From assembly GCA_965119215.1 (NCBI GenBank), contig CBCPKK010000012.1:67532-131531 (forward strand): 64,000 bases of DNA, written 5' to 3'. This stretch comes from Buttiauxella sp965119215 (GTDB lineage Bacteria; Pseudomonadota; Gammaproteobacteria; Enterobacterales; Enterobacteriaceae). Shown piece after piece: positions 7,473 through 14,115 of this stretch (position 1 is its first letter; the number at the start of each line of letters is the position of its first letter). A program made the translations under genes and the position numbers. The notes below the pieces were generated by a model. That model worked only from the letters and a program-made list of their open reading frames with translations. It searched no databases and was not told the DNA's origin.

Positions 7473-7619
7473 AATCTATGTGTATGGGTCAGGCAACGAA
7501 TATAAATACCCTGCTTGAATCAGTGGTATTCTCTTGCACAGATGTATCCCCTCGATTTTATATCCCCTGACGTTTCATGTTACCCTCGCCTTACAATGCA
7601 TTCCACAATAAGAATTTTC

Positions 7620-7988
7620 ATGAAATTTGTTATTTTAATTAGCCTTTTAGGTTTTGTTCATTCATCCGTTTTTGCGGCTACTGCCACCAGGCTTTCATGC
7701 TCATTACGCGAAAATGTGGTTATCTCACGATTTGACCATAACCTTTCGACGATGAAATGGGACGACCATTTTCTGGTTGCGTCAGGCATAAAGAAGACCA
7801 AAACCAAGAATGACGTCCCTTTCCGCGTCACCTCGTTTCAAAATGGTGACGACTTAGTTTTCTTCCCGGAAAAACAGGCTTATTTCTTTTTCTATTCTGG
7901 AAGTTCTGAGCCGGACAAATGCGAAGTGCTGAGCACCAGTACGTATCAAATTACTCAGTTGCCGCGATATGAGAGACCAGACGTCTAG
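7620..7988 (+). CDS. Putative exported protein (unrecognised)
   Basis: From the ATG at 7620 the product is 122 residues with a signal peptide (MKFVILISLLGFVHSSVFA) and a likely cleavage site after FAA near residue 20. The frame is open further upstream to 7515 but that extension is polar and would bury the signal, so the internal ATG is preferred. Two cysteines (RLSCSL and PDKCEV) frame a mostly beta-like, Lys/Asp/Phe-rich mature domain of about 100 residues. The ribosome binding site is weak (AAGAA). I do not recognise the family. It lies in the accessory patch between the Bor-like gene and the toxin-antitoxin pair. Confidence 0.55.
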   Translation: MKFVILISLLGFVHSSVFAATATRLSCSLRENVVISRFDHNLSTMKWDDHFLVASGIKKTKTKNDVPFRVTSFQNGDDLVFFPEKQAYFFFYSGSSEPDKCEVLSTSTYQITQLPRYERPDV

Positions 7989-8064
7989 TGTTCGAATGTC
8001 ATCCCTCATTACACCTTTCTGATGCCAACTCGCCCTAAATCCACTTACGGTTCATTACGTCTTA

Positions 8065-8095
8065 ATTGTACATACATGAACAATTCATCTATGAT
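8065..8095 (+). promoter_or_regulatory. Promoter with palindromic operator for the Xre-RES operon
   Basis: A 20-bp imperfect palindrome (8065-8084, 16 of 20 positions symmetric, arms ATTGT and ACAAT) overlaps a -35-like TTGTAC (8066-8071). A -10-like TATGAT follows at 8090-8095 after an 18-bp spacer. This is the layout expected for autorepression by a DNA-binding antitoxin. Confidence 0.5.
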
Positions 8096-8115
8096 TGATT
8101 AAGTTAACTCTACTC

Positions 8116-8169
8116 TGTGCCAGCTGTTTGGCTGACACAGACTAAACAGGAGGACATATGGCTGACACA
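8116..8169 (+). repeat. Dyad plus 10-bp direct repeat around the antitoxin start
   Basis: TGTGCCAGC (8116-8124) and GCTGACACA (8131-8139) form a near-perfect dyad just ahead of the AGGAGG ribosome binding site. GGCTGACACA then recurs exactly at 8160-8169, across the antitoxin start codon, 30 bp (about three helical turns) from the first copy. It could be a second antitoxin site or an mRNA element controlling translation. Confidence 0.4.
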
Positions 8170-8562
8170 CTACCAAAAGCGCATCAGGATGACGCCATTG
8201 ACCCCAGCAAAGCACTGCCTGTGGTGTTTCGTATTCTGGATAAATGGCACTGCAACTCTGATGAACAACTGAAATTACTGGGTATTTCATCGCGTTCAAC
8301 ATTGAACAAGTATAAAGAGTCCAGTGGAGGCATTCGTCTAACATTGGACATGCAAGAACGGATGAGCTACATCCTCAATATTCACAAGTGCCTGCGAGTG
8401 CTGTTCACCGCTGACGACAGCATATATGGCTGGGTGCGCAAACCGAATAGCCATCCTTTCTTTGCTGGACGCGCAGCCATGGACGTGATGAAAGGTGGCC
8501 GAGTAGCTGACCTGTATGAGGTTGCCAAGCGTCTGCATGCGTGGCGTGGGGGTATGGCGTGA
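8158..8562 (+). CDS. Xre/MbcA/ParS-type antitoxin (DUF2384)
   Basis: A 134-residue antitoxin of type II RES-Xre systems. The N-terminal half carries a degenerate helix-turn-helix (LKLLGISSRSTLNKYKES), and the C-terminal half is the toxin-binding DUF2384 domain, recognisable by WVRKPNSHPFFAGRAAMDVMKGGRVADLYEVAKRLHAWRGG. A strong AGGAGG lies 5-6 bases ahead of the ATG. It overlaps the RES gene, so the two are translationally coupled. It should neutralise the toxin by inserting its C-terminus into the active site and repress the operon through the palindromes upstream. Confidence 0.92.
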   Translation: MADTLPKAHQDDAIDPSKALPVVFRILDKWHCNSDEQLKLLGISSRSTLNKYKESSGGIRLTLDMQERMSYILNIHKCLRVLFTADDSIYGWVRKPNSHPFFAGRAAMDVMKGGRVADLYEVAKRLHAWRGGMA

Positions 8563-9251
8563 TACCAGAGCCGCCACTAACTCGATTCGACGGAGAGAAA
8601 GCGTATCGGATTATCCCGAGTCGCTACCCAACGATTGATTTGTATGAAGATGTGGCCAGCGCCGACGAGCTTGAGGCTGTATGGGCTATTGAGGCCATGA
8701 CCAATGAGCGACTACAAGAACAGGCTGGGGAGTTGTCGCTGGTACCCAAAGAGGATTGGCTGGTGGGGGTTCATGGGGGCAGCTATGTCATGGCTGCATT
8801 CACCCATATAAATCCGGAGGGCGCGCGATTCACGACGGGTGATTTTGGCGGCTATTATTGTGCCCCTAAGTTAGATACGGCGGTCAAAGAAACGGTATAC
8901 CACCAGGAGCGTTTTTTCGGTTACACCTGCGAGCCCGCCCAGAAAGTGCAGATGCGCGTACTTTTCACTACATTTGACGCGACCTTATCTGATATCAACG
9001 GAGAGCCGTTTCTCTCATCCCCTATCTATCACGCGACCGACTACAGCCAGGCGCAAGCCTTTGCTCAGACTCAGAAAGCTAAAAATATGGACGGTATCTA
9101 TTATCGTTCCGTTCGCCATACAGCGCATGACTGCTATGTACTCTACCGACCTTGCCTGGTGACGAATATCCATCAGGCTCAGCATCTGGAATATCACTGG
9201 AATGGCAGTGCCATCACAAATGTACTCAGCATTAAGCTATACGGCGAATAG
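8559..9251 (+). CDS. RES-domain toxin (NAD+-degrading)
   Basis: A 230-residue RES-family toxin, structurally related to ADP-ribosyltransferases; characterised members degrade NAD+ by phosphorolysis or hydrolysis and stop growth. Visible features are an N-terminal RFDGEKAYRIIPSRYP (Arg and Tyr of the NAD pocket), the central RFTTGDFGGYYCAPKLDTAVKET block with the RES-type Gly-x-Tyr and the conserved glutamate of the helix (VKETVYHQ), and a later DGIYYRSVRH strand with the conserved serine. I place the start at the GTG that overlaps the antitoxin stop as GTGA, with GGGGGT upstream; a GTG at 8541 in the same frame would add six residues. Confidence 0.88.
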   Translation: MIPEPPLTRFDGEKAYRIIPSRYPTIDLYEDVASADELEAVWAIEAMTNERLQEQAGELSLVPKEDWLVGVHGGSYVMAAFTHINPEGARFTTGDFGGYYCAPKLDTAVKETVYHQERFFGYTCEPAQKVQMRVLFTTFDATLSDINGEPFLSSPIYHATDYSQAQAFAQTQKAKNMDGIYYRSVRHTAHDCYVLYRPCLVTNIHQAQHLEYHWNGSAITNVLSIKLYGE

Positions 9252-9283
9252 GGGAAAAAAGTAGACGTTGGGAGATGTTTGCC

Positions 9284-9358
<75 letters not shown>

Positions 9359-9360
9359 TT

Positions 9361-9434
9361 TGGTCCGCCACCGGAGCCTCGAACCCCGTACTACAACCCT
9401 GTGGTTGCCGCTCTTCCCGATGAGCTAGTGGCGG
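9361..9434 (-). tRNA. Atypical tRNA-like gene, identity uncertain
   Basis: A 74-base cloverleaf with encoded CCA: acceptor CCGCCAC/GTGGCGG, TA at 8-9, D stem GCTC/GAGC around an 8-base loop containing GGG, and a 5-bp T stem with loop TTCGAGG. The anticodon stem (GCAAC/GTTGT) closes a loop of only six bases (CACAGG), one short, with no U at the usual position 33, so no anticodon can be read confidently. The start base C1 pairs with G72. It lies two bases ahead of tRNA-Gly(TCC) and is likely co-transcribed. It may be a degenerate or phage-derived tRNA, or one with an unusual role. Confidence 0.6.
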
Positions 9435-9672
9435 TTTGGTAATATTAGCTGAATCTACCCGCGTTCACTCTTTAGAGGTAAATCGCAGGCGGCGCATAAT
9501 ACATAACTAAAATTACCCATGCAATCTATATGCCTATATAACAGCGATATTATTACCATGAGTGATTACTCAATAGCCAATCACTGCAAAACTTGCTGGT
9601 ATTCGCCGCTGCAATCCGTACCATACACGCCAGAATTACGCCATATGCGTGCCGGTTTAGCCTGAGAATTCC

Positions 9673-10593
9673 ATGACCAGTCAAAAAGAAATTTACAACC
9701 TCAATAAATTACAGAAACGCCTGCGTCGTAACGTGGGTGGAGCGATTGCCGATTACAACATGATTGAAGAAGGCGACCGCATTATGGTCTGCCTTTCTGG
9801 CGGCAAAGACAGCTACACCATGCTGGAAATCCTGCGTAACTTGCAGCAAAGCGCGCCAATTAACTTCAGTCTGATTGCCGTTAACCTCGATCAGAAACAA
9901 CCGGGTTTCCCTGAGCATATTCTGCCGGAATACCTGGAAAGCATCGGGGTTGAGTACAAGATTGTCGAAGAGAACACGTACAGCATCGTAAAAGACAAGA
10001 TCCCAGAGGGCAAAACGACCTGTTCTCTGTGTTCACGTTTACGCCGCGGCATTCTTTATCGTACAGCGACCGAATTAGGCGCGACGAAAATCGCTCTTGG
10101 CCATCACCGTGACGACATCCTCCAGACGCTGTTCCTGAACATGTTCTATGGCGGCAAAATGAAAGGCATGCCACCAAAACTGATGAGTGATGACGGCAAA
10201 CACATTGTGATTCGCCCGCTGGCTTATTGCCGCGAAAAAGATATTGAGCGTTTCGCAACCGCGCGCGCGTACCCGATTATTCCGTGTAACTTGTGTGGTT
10301 CACAGCCTAACTTGCAACGCCAGGTCATTGGCGACATGCTGCGCGACTGGGATAAACGCTACCCAGGCCGTATCGAAACCATGTTTAGCGCTATGCAAAA
10401 TGTCGTGCCTTCTCATATGTGCGACACCGAACTGTTCGACTTCAAAGGTATTCAGCACGGTGCCGAAGTGGTTGATGGCGGTGACTTAGCCTTTGATCGC
10501 GAAGAACTGCCAATGCAACCTGCGGGCTGGCAGCCTGATGAAGATGACAACGAGACACCACTACAACGCCTCGATATCCTCGAAATCAAATAG
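9673..10593 (+). CDS. ttcA: tRNA 2-thiocytidine(32) synthetase TtcA
   Basis: A 306-residue ATP-dependent tRNA thiolase that converts cytidine 32 of certain tRNAs to 2-thiocytidine using an iron-sulphur cluster. The PP-loop SGGKDS lies at 42-47; cluster cysteines appear in TTCSLCSRLRRG (about 116-121) and PCNLCGSQ (about 205-208). It is intact, in contrast to E. coli K-12 where the Rac prophage lies at this locus. A 14-bp perfect hairpin follows the stop. Its neighbours (tRNAs, toxin-antitoxin) fit a region used for integration, although no attachment-site pair could be identified here. Confidence 0.96.
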   Translation: MTSQKEIYNLNKLQKRLRRNVGGAIADYNMIEEGDRIMVCLSGGKDSYTMLEILRNLQQSAPINFSLIAVNLDQKQPGFPEHILPEYLESIGVEYKIVEENTYSIVKDKIPEGKTTCSLCSRLRRGILYRTATELGATKIALGHHRDDILQTLFLNMFYGGKMKGMPPKLMSDDGKHIVIRPLAYCREKDIERFATARAYPIIPCNLCGSQPNLQRQVIGDMLRDWDKRYPGRIETMFSAMQNVVPSHMCDTELFDFKGIQHGAEVVDGGDLAFDREELPMQPAGWQPDEDDNETPLQRLDILEIK

Positions 10594-10598
10594 TCATT

Positions 10599-10628
10599 TT
10601 ATCCCTCTCTCGCCCGAGAGAGGGATAA
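10599..10628. terminator. Bidirectional terminator between ttcA and the small proline-rich gene
   Basis: A 14-bp perfect stem (10599-10612 with 10615-10628) with a 2-base loop, beginning six bases after the ttcA stop and ending just past the stop of the convergent small gene. Confidence 0.75.
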
Positions 10629-10629
10629 C

Positions 10630-10767
10630 CTATCTGTACGGCGGTGGATCAATAATCGGTCTTGGATCGGGATCTAGCGGCGGGTCGGGTATCGGTTGCG
10701 GCTTGGGGATATGCTCTGGAACGGGCACCGGGTCAGTCGGAATGGAATCTCTGATATACATGCTCAT
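10630..10767 (-). CDS. Small proline-rich protein (45 residues, unrecognised)
   Basis: An ATG at 10767 with a good GGAGG six to seven bases ahead opens a 45-codon frame: MSMYIRDSIP followed by repeated Asp/Val/Ile-Pro units (TDPVPVPEHIPKPQPIPD, then PPLDPDPRPIIDPPPYR). Seventeen or so residues are proline, so it should be extended rather than folded. A second ATG lies two codons on. The codon bias and clean ribosome binding site argue that it is translated. It sits between ttcA and fnrS. It may be an ortholog of an E. coli small protein from this neighbourhood, but I cannot name one with confidence. Confidence 0.6.
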   Translation of the reverse strand: MSMYIRDSIPTDPVPVPEHIPKPQPIPDPPLDPDPRPIIDPPPYR

Positions 10768-10818
10768 AATTTCCTCCATTAATCTCTCCCTTTAAGCATA
10801 GAACAACAAATCGCAGAC

Positions 10819-10938
10819 AAAAAAAAGCCGACTAATAGTCGGCTCGTACGAATCAATTGTGCTATGCAGTAATTCTAAAAAAAGGAAGTAAGACAATATG
10901 GAGCGCAACGCCCATCGCTTGACGTTGCATTCACCTGC
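10819..10938 (-). ncRNA. fnrS: FnrS small regulatory RNA
   Basis: The minus strand from 10938 reads almost base for base like E. coli FnrS: it starts GCAGGTGAATGCAACGTCAA, contains the conserved ATGGGCGTTGCGCTCC and TTGTCTTACTTCCTTTTTT segments, and ends in a GCCGACTATTAGTCGGC hairpin followed by eight T residues. FnrS is an Hfq-dependent sRNA made without oxygen that lowers aerobic-metabolism mRNAs such as sodB and folX. It lies between zntB and ttcA/dbpA as in E. coli. An FNR box is centred 42 bases upstream. Confidence 0.97.
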
Positions 10939-10973
10939 GAGAGAGATAGTGCCTTGAACCGGCGTTCCATTTA

Positions 10974-10987
10974 TTGACCTCGCTCAA
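10974..10987 (-). promoter_or_regulatory. FNR box of fnrS
   Basis: On the minus strand TTGAG-CGAG-GTCAA matches the FNR consensus TTGAT-N4-ATCAA at 8 of 10 positions. Its centre lies about 42 bases before the FnrS 5' end at 10938, the class II activator position. Anaerobic activation is therefore expected. Confidence 0.85.
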
Positions 10988-11033
10988 TTATCGCCGCCTT
11001 TTTTAGTCTGCATTATGTTAAAAATGTTAAATT

Positions 11034-12017
11034 TTACAGCCATTTACTGCGATGTAACCACCAGGCAACACCACCTATAAGAACCACCAACATGATGCAA
11101 AACAGGCTGAAGCCAAAATACCAGCCGCCGCCAGGAATACCGCCTAAATTCACGCCAAACAGCCCTGTCAAAAAAGTGCTGGGTAAAAAGACCATTGCCA
11201 TTAATGACATGGTGTAGGTTCGTCTTCCCATTGCTTCCTGCATGACTTGTGCAATTTCATCTGCCATTACCGCTGTTCGTGCGATACAGGCATCAATTTC
11301 ATCAAGTCCGCGCCCTAACCTGTCGGAAATGTCCTGCATGCGACGGCGATTATCGTCCGTCATCCAGGGTAAACGTTCACTCGAAAGCCGGGCGTAAACA
11401 TCGCGCTGCGGTGCCATGTAACGGCGCATCACAATTAACTGTTTACGCAGCAGAGCCAGATAACCACGCGGCGGGACTTGTTGATCCAGCAGGTTGTCTT
11501 CCAGGTCGATTATTTTTTCATGCAGTTGTTCAATAAATTCACTGGTGTGATCGGTCAGCGCATCGCAGACATCAACCAGCCAGCTACCACTATTGATTGG
11601 CCCCGTTCCTTCATTGAGATCGTTCACCACATCATCGAGAGCGAGTACGCGCCGCTGACGTGTCGAAATAATCATTCGCTCGTCAATATACAAACGCATG
11701 GCGACCAACTGGTCCGGGCGTTCGTCGGTGCTACCGTTAATGCAACGCAGAGTGAGCAGTGTACCTTCACCCACTCGCGAAACGCGCGGGCGTGTGCTTT
11801 CACCAGCCAACGCATCCCGTGCATAATTGGGGAGGACGTGCGTGGTAGCGAGCCATTCTGCACTGACACGATGGGTATAATTCAGATGTACCCAACATGG
11901 ATGCTCGCAATCGGCAGTGTCATCTTCAACAATAGGCCTGGCGCCACCCTTTCCGTCTAACTGCCAGGCGCGCACTGCATCCGACACCATTAACTCGTTT
12001 CCCTTGATGGTTTCCAC
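11034..12017 (-). CDS. zntB: Zinc transporter ZntB (CorA family)
   Basis: A 327-residue CorA-type transporter with a long cytoplasmic domain and two C-terminal membrane helices (about 271-292 and 302-322), followed by LHRSKWL. The pore loop motif is GVN (FGVNLGGIPGGGW), the ZntB variant of CorA's GMN. The E. coli homologue moves zinc coupled to protons. I use the GTG at 12017, which has GGAG eight bases upstream and gives exactly the E. coli length; an upstream GTG at 12041 would add eight residues. In the neighbourhood of fnrS as in E. coli. Confidence 0.95.
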   Translation of the reverse strand: METIKGNELMVSDAVRAWQLDGKGGARPIVEDDTADCEHPCWVHLNYTHRVSAEWLATTHVLPNYARDALAGESTRPRVSRVGEGTLLTLRCINGSTDERPDQLVAMRLYIDERMIISTRQRRVLALDDVVNDLNEGTGPINSGSWLVDVCDALTDHTSEFIEQLHEKIIDLEDNLLDQQVPPRGYLALLRKQLIVMRRYMAPQRDVYARLSSERLPWMTDDNRRRMQDISDRLGRGLDEIDACIARTAVMADEIAQVMQEAMGRRTYTMSLMAMVFLPSTFLTGLFGVNLGGIPGGGWYFGFSLFCIMLVVLIGGVAWWLHRSKWL

Positions 12018-12172
12018 TGCATTTTCTCCGCACGCGTCCACGATATGGCTTTCAGTCTAGCCGTGTTCTTTTGTTATGTAACTCGGAAAATCATGCAAAC
12101 ACGCTGAATTTGTTCAATAAAAAATGTTACATTTATGTTCTATTGGCGATGACATAATAAAATGAGAAATAA

Positions 12173-12271
12173 ATGAAAATTGGTGTTCTGTTTCCTATAG
12201 CGATTATTGCTGCCGCAATCATATTCATCATCTGGTTTATTGTCGGCGGCTATGCGACATCAGCTTCCTGA
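12173..12271 (+). CDS. Small single-pass membrane protein (32 residues)
   Basis: An ATG at 12173 opens a 32-codon frame: MKIGVLFPIAIIAAAIIFII then WFIVGGYATSAS. Almost the whole chain is one hydrophobic helix, typical of the small inner-membrane proteins that modulate larger membrane complexes. A weak TGAGA lies six bases upstream, and an AT-rich -10-like stretch precedes it (ACATAATAAAAT). A hairpin follows at 12294-12325. I do not recognise an E. coli counterpart. Confidence 0.5.
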   Translation: MKIGVLFPIAIIAAAIIFIIWFIVGGYATSAS

Positions 12272-12293
12272 ACAGTGTTATCAGTAGCATCGG

Positions 12294-12325
12294 CTTCCCT
12301 GGGTTTGTCAACAATACCAGGGAAG
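12294..12325 (+). terminator. Stem-loop downstream of the small membrane protein
   Basis: CTTCCCTGG (12294-12302) pairs with CCAGGGAAG (12317-12325) around a 14-base loop, followed by TCTCTCCGTTC. The weak T content makes it a tentative terminator. Confidence 0.45.
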
Positions 12326-12519
12326 TCTCTCCGTTCATCGTTTCAATATGTGCATTTAATCGTCGATTCTTTGATGTATATCCCACGTTAATAGCTTTTC
12401 AATTAATTCATCGCGTGAATACATTCACCTAATCCATACATTTTAGTATATTCATCTACGTTGATAGCAATTTAATAAAGTCGCATTAAAGCGGCTATTC
12501 CTCGTGGGTGTTATTTATA

Positions 12520-14070
12520 ATGTTAAGTAAAATATATCGGTTCATTCCGTTAGCCACAAGTATATTTATTGTTGCACTGGTAAATGTTTTGTTTGATCCA
12601 ATTCATGTCATGTTTCAGAGATTAATAATATTTGTATTATTAATGTTATCGCTTGGGTTAATTAAGCAGACTCTTATTCGAATGCTGGTGGCTTTGCTGC
12701 CAGTGATGATTGTGGCATGGGATATCACCATCACGCTCTATGCACGAGGCACGTTTGGGTCAGCATTTAGCTATGGTTTTGCAATGAGCGTGCTGGAAAG
12801 TAATCGCCATGAAATCACAGCGATGCTGCTGCTTTATCACAAATACTGCCTGGTCTTCCTGGCATTGTTGGCTTTGCTGTTATGCAGTGTCGCAACAACG
12901 CCGTCGTTAACGCACAAGTGGCTGGCAAAATCACCGGCTTATTTGTTAGGGCTTTTACTCATCAGTAATATTGTGCAAGCCACGGCTCATAATATACGGA
13001 AAAATAGCCAGGGAAGCATAGCCTGTCGTGTGATTAACTATTTGCCATTCAGTAATGTTAAACATTTTATTCAGGCATGGAATGACCAGCAGTTAATTAA
13101 AGTCATATCCAGCCATGTCCCTCACTACTCACTCCGGAAAAACGAGACCGGCATAGATACTTATGTTCTGGTAATTGGAGAATCAGCGCGTAGTGAAAAT
13201 ATGAGTATTTATGGCTATCCGCAACCGACCACACCTCGATTAGAAGCAGAGCGAAATCATCTGTTACTTTGGACTCATGCAATTAGCGGTGCGCCCGTCA
13301 CCATTACCGCCGTGCCGTTGGCAATAAGCGCCGATACGGTCAACGCGCATCATCCGCAGAACTATTCGGACAACATAATCAATCTGGCTAACCAGGCTGG
13401 CTTTGATACGTCGTGGTTTAGTAAGCAAGGGATGCTCGGCGATTACAACAATGCGATTACCGGTATTGCGATGAATGCGGCGCATAAACATTGGATTAGT
13501 GATGGCTATGATGATGCGCTATTGCCTGATTTACGTAATGCCCTAAAGCATCAGGGTAAACAGTTAATTGTGTTGCATATTTATGGAAGCCACGAACCAG
13601 AATGCACGCGTTTTCCACCGGCTGACGCACCATTCACGGAACAGAGTGATGGCATCGATGCCTGCTACGACAACTCAATTCATTACACCGATAAATTGCT
13701 CGGCAACATATTCAATCTGTTGAAAGATCGTCGGGCGTCAGTGGCTTATTTCTCAGATCATGCCCTGGAGCGTGAGCCGGATAAAAGTGTGGTTTATCAT
13801 CATGGTGGGGTAAAACCAAGCCAGCATGCTTTTGAAGTACCTATGTTTATCTGGTACAGCCCGCAGGTTAATAATCCCGATACCGGAACCGTCGATGCGC
13901 TTTACTCGACCGCCAATAACGATAAAATATTATGCCGTTGGATGGGAATTACGTTGCCAGGAGATCCTGCACAAGAGAGCCTGCAGCTCACCGCCCGTCG
14001 GTTGGCGGGTTCAGTGCCCGTAATGGATACCACTAATCAAGTTTACGACTGGCAAACGTTAGTGCATTAA
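12520..14070 (+). CDS. Phosphoethanolamine transferase-like membrane protein (EptA/OpgE superfamily)
   Basis: About 516 residues with an N-terminal membrane domain of four to five helices (to about residue 165) and a C-terminal periplasmic alkaline-phosphatase-fold domain. Superfamily motifs are visible: VLVIGESARSENMSIYGYPQPTTP, the nucleophile region SGAPVTITAVPLAIS, HIYGSHEPECTRFP, the metal site YFSDHALE (usually SDHGES) and HHGGVKPSQHAFEVPMF. Such enzymes move phosphoethanolamine from phosphatidylethanolamine to lipid A, core sugars or periplasmic glucans. The altered SDHALE and threonine context make the exact acceptor uncertain. The ATG at 12520 is preferred to the GTG at 12508. AT-rich 5' third and absence from this locus in E. 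coli suggest transfer. Confidence 0.75.
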   Translation: MLSKIYRFIPLATSIFIVALVNVLFDPIHVMFQRLIIFVLLMLSLGLIKQTLIRMLVALLPVMIVAWDITITLYARGTFGSAFSYGFAMSVLESNRHEITAMLLLYHKYCLVFLALLALLLCSVATTPSLTHKWLAKSPAYLLGLLLISNIVQATAHNIRKNSQGSIACRVINYLPFSNVKHFIQAWNDQQLIKVISSHVPHYSLRKNETGIDTYVLVIGESARSENMSIYGYPQPTTPRLEAERNHLLLWTHAISGAPVTITAVPLAISADTVNAHHPQNYSDNIINLANQAGFDTSWFSKQGMLGDYNNAITGIAMNAAHKHWISDGYDDALLPDLRNALKHQGKQLIVLHIYGSHEPECTRFPPADAPFTEQSDGIDACYDNSIHYTDKLLGNIFNLLKDRRASVAYFSDHALEREPDKSVVYHHGGVKPSQHAFEVPMFIWYSPQVNNPDTGTVDALYSTANNDKILCRWMGITLPGDPAQESLQLTARRLAGSVPVMDTTNQVYDWQTLVH

Positions 14071-14072
14071 AC

Positions 14073-14094
14073 AAAAAAGGCCCCAAACGGGGCC
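14073..14094 (-). terminator. Terminator of mppA
   Basis: GGCCCC/GGGGCC stem (14079-14084 with 14089-14094) with loop AAAC; on the minus strand it is followed by six T residues. It lies between convergent genes and may also slow the plus-strand transcript. Confidence 0.8.
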
Positions 14095-14115
14095 CGATCA
14101 AAATATCCAAAAATA

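Noticed and set aside
11478..11960. 160-codon plus-strand frame inside zntB
   Set aside because: Antisense to a well-conserved gene and without start signals.
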